A stretch of DNA of 64,000 bases. Origin: Moringa oleifera. Its lineage: Eukaryota; Streptophyta; Magnoliopsida; Brassicales; Moringaceae. Every line of letters starts with the position of its first letter. Position 1 is the stretch's first letter. Both the position numbers and the translations under genes were made by a program. Shown here piece by piece: positions 61,560 through 64,000 of this stretch. Location of the stretch: positions 1,302,001-1,366,000 of the forward strand of contig JAJFZO010000087.1 of the NCBI GenBank assembly GCA_021397835.1. The letters run 5' to 3'. Under the pieces are notes generated by a model, which worked only from the letters and a program-made list of their open reading frames with translations, was not told the origin of the DNA and made no database searches.

Positions 61560-64000
61560 CGATTCACGAAATCGTGATCCAAGCTTAGTTTGTAGCAAAA
61601 TTTAAAAGGCTTTTTAGAGTATCTGTGGAGTCAGGTTTATCCGTTCGAAAAATTTATAGATAATTTTATTTATTGTTTTATAAAAAAATTTAAATAAATA
61701 AATATTAATAAAAATTATATAAAATTAAAAGTATTAAATATTTTTAATAAATTTAATATTTTTATATGTAATATCAAAATAAAAAATTAATGAATAATAT
61801 ATATTTTTATCCAATTATAAGATTATTTTTATAAAAAAAGTTATTTAATTATAAAATAGATTTTAAATACTATTAATAATATTTAATTAAAATAATGAAT
61901 ATATTAATTTTATTTTTATAAAATAAATTAATTTATAAAAATATTGTTAAATAAAAATATATTATTAATTATTTTAATTAATTAATATATTTAATTAAAT
62001 CTAAATGAAACAAACGAATTTAATTTTAATTATCTTAACATTCATTAAACAATTCAAAATTCAAAATTTATTATTTATTTTTATAAATAAATAATTTAAA
62101 TTCAATTTAAATATTACAAAATTAAATTAAAATTCATGAAACTGAGTCATAAACAAATCGAGGAACGGCATCACGAGCACAATAATAACTCTTAAGATAG
62201 GACGAATGTGACTACGATGCCTGTGAGCAGGGCTTAACCATGGTTAACGGGTTAACGGGATTGCTGAGTTGAGCTATGGGTTAGGTGTCTCCTCCAGTCC
62301 TCTTTATGTCATCTTTTTCCAAGTCCTATGTTGTTCAAAGTCTTCCGTGTGAAACTACCTCCGTTATGTTTCTTATCGGCTTAAATGGTCATACACATTG
62401 GAAAAGTAAATCTTTCCATATTTAAAAAGCATAGATTTTTATTTTAATTATATTTTTAGAATTTTATAGCATAATTTTATCTGATTTCTAATTTTAAATT
62501 CAGTTTTTAATAGTTAAAAAACTTAAATGAACATTTAATGATATCAAGAGCCCTAAAGTGAATTAAAAGTCTTGAATATCAAGGGCCCTAAAGTGAACTC
62601 TAAATTAAGAAAATATTGTATTTCTGGGAACTTCTAAATGATATTTCATGATTTCAAAAATATCTTAAGTCTTTTAAAAAAATGCAATTGAAGATTTCTC
62701 TTTCTTTTTTTTTTTTCTTGTTCCATTAGATTTTAATGGAAGGATAAAAATTTTTACCATCTTCTAACGTAAGATGGATATTTGAAAAGACTTATTCTTG
62801 TTTTAATCAACTTGCTTGGAAATTCAAAATTTGTATATAGTTATCTTAATATTATAGAAAATATAAATTTAAACATATATATATATATATTATATAAAAT
62901 TGTATCTCTATATTTTGCTGTGATGTTTGGATCTCTATTTTTTTTTTGTTAGTTTTTGAAGTATTTTTCTTTTTGACCTAAGCTAATGATTTTGTATTTC
63001 AGGTAACTACAATTTAATGACAGGTTAGATTTGAATTGCATATTGTATGGATTAGTAACTAATGTGAGATTTGTTCACACCTATCTCAAGCTTATAAAGT
63101 GGAGAGACGATGCTATTAATGATATTTAAATCCTTAACTCTCTATGTGATTGGTGAAGCTTTGTATGTTTTGAATTTAATTGCTTCATTCATGAATTATA
63201 TGTGTGATTAAATTTATATTATATTTTGTTAGTAAATAGACCATGTTATTGATAATATTCAAATTATTATATGTTTAGATCTAAGTCGCATGATTTGAGA
63301 TTTATATATGATTAAATTTATATTATTTTTTGTTGGTGGAGAGATAGTTAATGCTATTGATGATGCTAAAATATGCAACATACTGTTAGACTAATGATCA
63401 AATTTACAGTATTTTTATCTGCTAGGTTAGTTGGGTTGGTTCAGTGGTTTAACTTTGAGATTTAATTTTGATTTTATCTATGATGTTACAGCAAGATATG
63501 TTGCATTTTTTACGTTTTAAATATGAGAAATCATATATAAGAAAATGTTGGTGTTGTTCTAAAGTTCTAAATCATATTTAGAATGTGAATGCATTTATAA
63601 GATTATTCATGAAACATGAATGTTATGTACTTATAAAACTGTGGAAAATATTGTCTTGTTGGTTTGAATTTTCCTCTGTTGACAGTAGTGATAAAATTTT
63701 GTTTTTCAAAGTAACATATAATGTTAAAGGTGGAAGATGCCATTAGACTTATATTATATTGTGCATTTTATTAGACAAAAAAGAAAACCTTCTTGGGATT
63801 TTTGTTCGCTTTGTTGATTAAATTAGTGAAGCTATTTCATCTTAACATTAAGGTATGTGATTTTTTATCTTTAAATGTGAAAAATTATATATAAAAAAAT
63901 GTTAATACTGTCTCCAAATAGCTATGAAATATTTATTAAAAATTTCATTAATTTATATAAATTAATCATACATAACCTTATCTTTAGATTTTAGAACATT
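61560..64000. other. AT-rich intergenic DNA to the window edge
   Basis: Stop-dense on both strands with no gene-like frame. A less AT-rich unique piece lies at 62140-62400. About 63201-63282 and 63305-63380 are diverged tandem copies of a unit with ATGATTAAATTTATATTAT and TTTTGTT. Confidence 0.55.
63201..63380 (+). repeat. Diverged tandem duplication, about 100-bp unit
   Basis: Copies share TGATTAAATTTATATTAT(A/-)TTTTTGTT(A/G)G and a following ATG(T/C)TATTGAT(A/G)AT block. A third weaker match follows at about 63390. Confidence 0.5.

Overview
The window is nuclear DNA from a flowering plant, most likely a core eudicot. The genes are split by short GT-AG introns lying in very AT-rich non-coding DNA. 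They include a chloroplast leaf-type ferredoxin-NADP+ reductase, a DNAJ11-type chloroplast J-protein, a plant beta-tubulin and a LIN/CERBERUS U-box ligase. I did not identify the species. No bacterial operon, CRISPR array, rRNA or convincing tRNA was seen.

Layout. The left half holds five genes, all on the minus strand: a thaumatin-like protein with a C-terminal GPI-type tail exon (4766-6585), a plant homologue of the bacterial ribosome-biogenesis factor DarP/YjgA (12691-14704), leaf ferredoxin-NADP+ reductase (15834-17820), a chloroplast J-domain protein (20071-20571) and a PSK-SIMULATOR-type DUF3475/DUF668 protein (27852-32303). A gene-poor, repeat-rich tract of about 11 kb follows (33.3-44.2 kb). 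It carries a broken cyclophilin pseudogene and a 2.3-kb palindrome that looks like a PIF/Harbinger-derived foldback element. The right half holds three genes, all on the plus strand: LIN/CERBERUS-type E3 ligase (44218-50762), the BRE/BRCC45 subunit homologue (52190-55644) and beta-tubulin (56781-60126). The last 4 kb has exon-like pieces, an orphan minus-strand promoter and AT-rich DNA.

Exon models were built by hand: splice sites were placed so that reading phase was kept and family motifs stayed continuous. All eight models close in frame: 321, 306, 362, 166, 614, 1495, 379 and 446 aa. Two introns, one in the FNR gene and one in LIN, use GC-AG rather than GT-AG ends. The genes do not form a pathway: they cover defence/cell wall (TLP), organelle translation (DarP-like), photosynthetic electron transfer (FNR), chloroplast protein folding (J11), peptide-hormone growth signalling (PSI-like), infection or ubiquitin signalling (LIN), K63-deubiquitination/DNA repair (BRE) and cytoskeleton (TUB).

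Most intergenic DNA is AT-rich. Much of it consists of diverged copies of one dispersed repeat family of about 0.3-0.45 kb, with at least ten copies in both orientations. The most unusual items are the palindrome carrying a transposase tail in one arm only, the TLP gene whose second intron begins with an in-frame stop (so intron retention would swap a GPI-anchored for a secreted protein), and a possible C/D snoRNA unit behind a telo-box/site II/TATA promoter near 61.5 kb.
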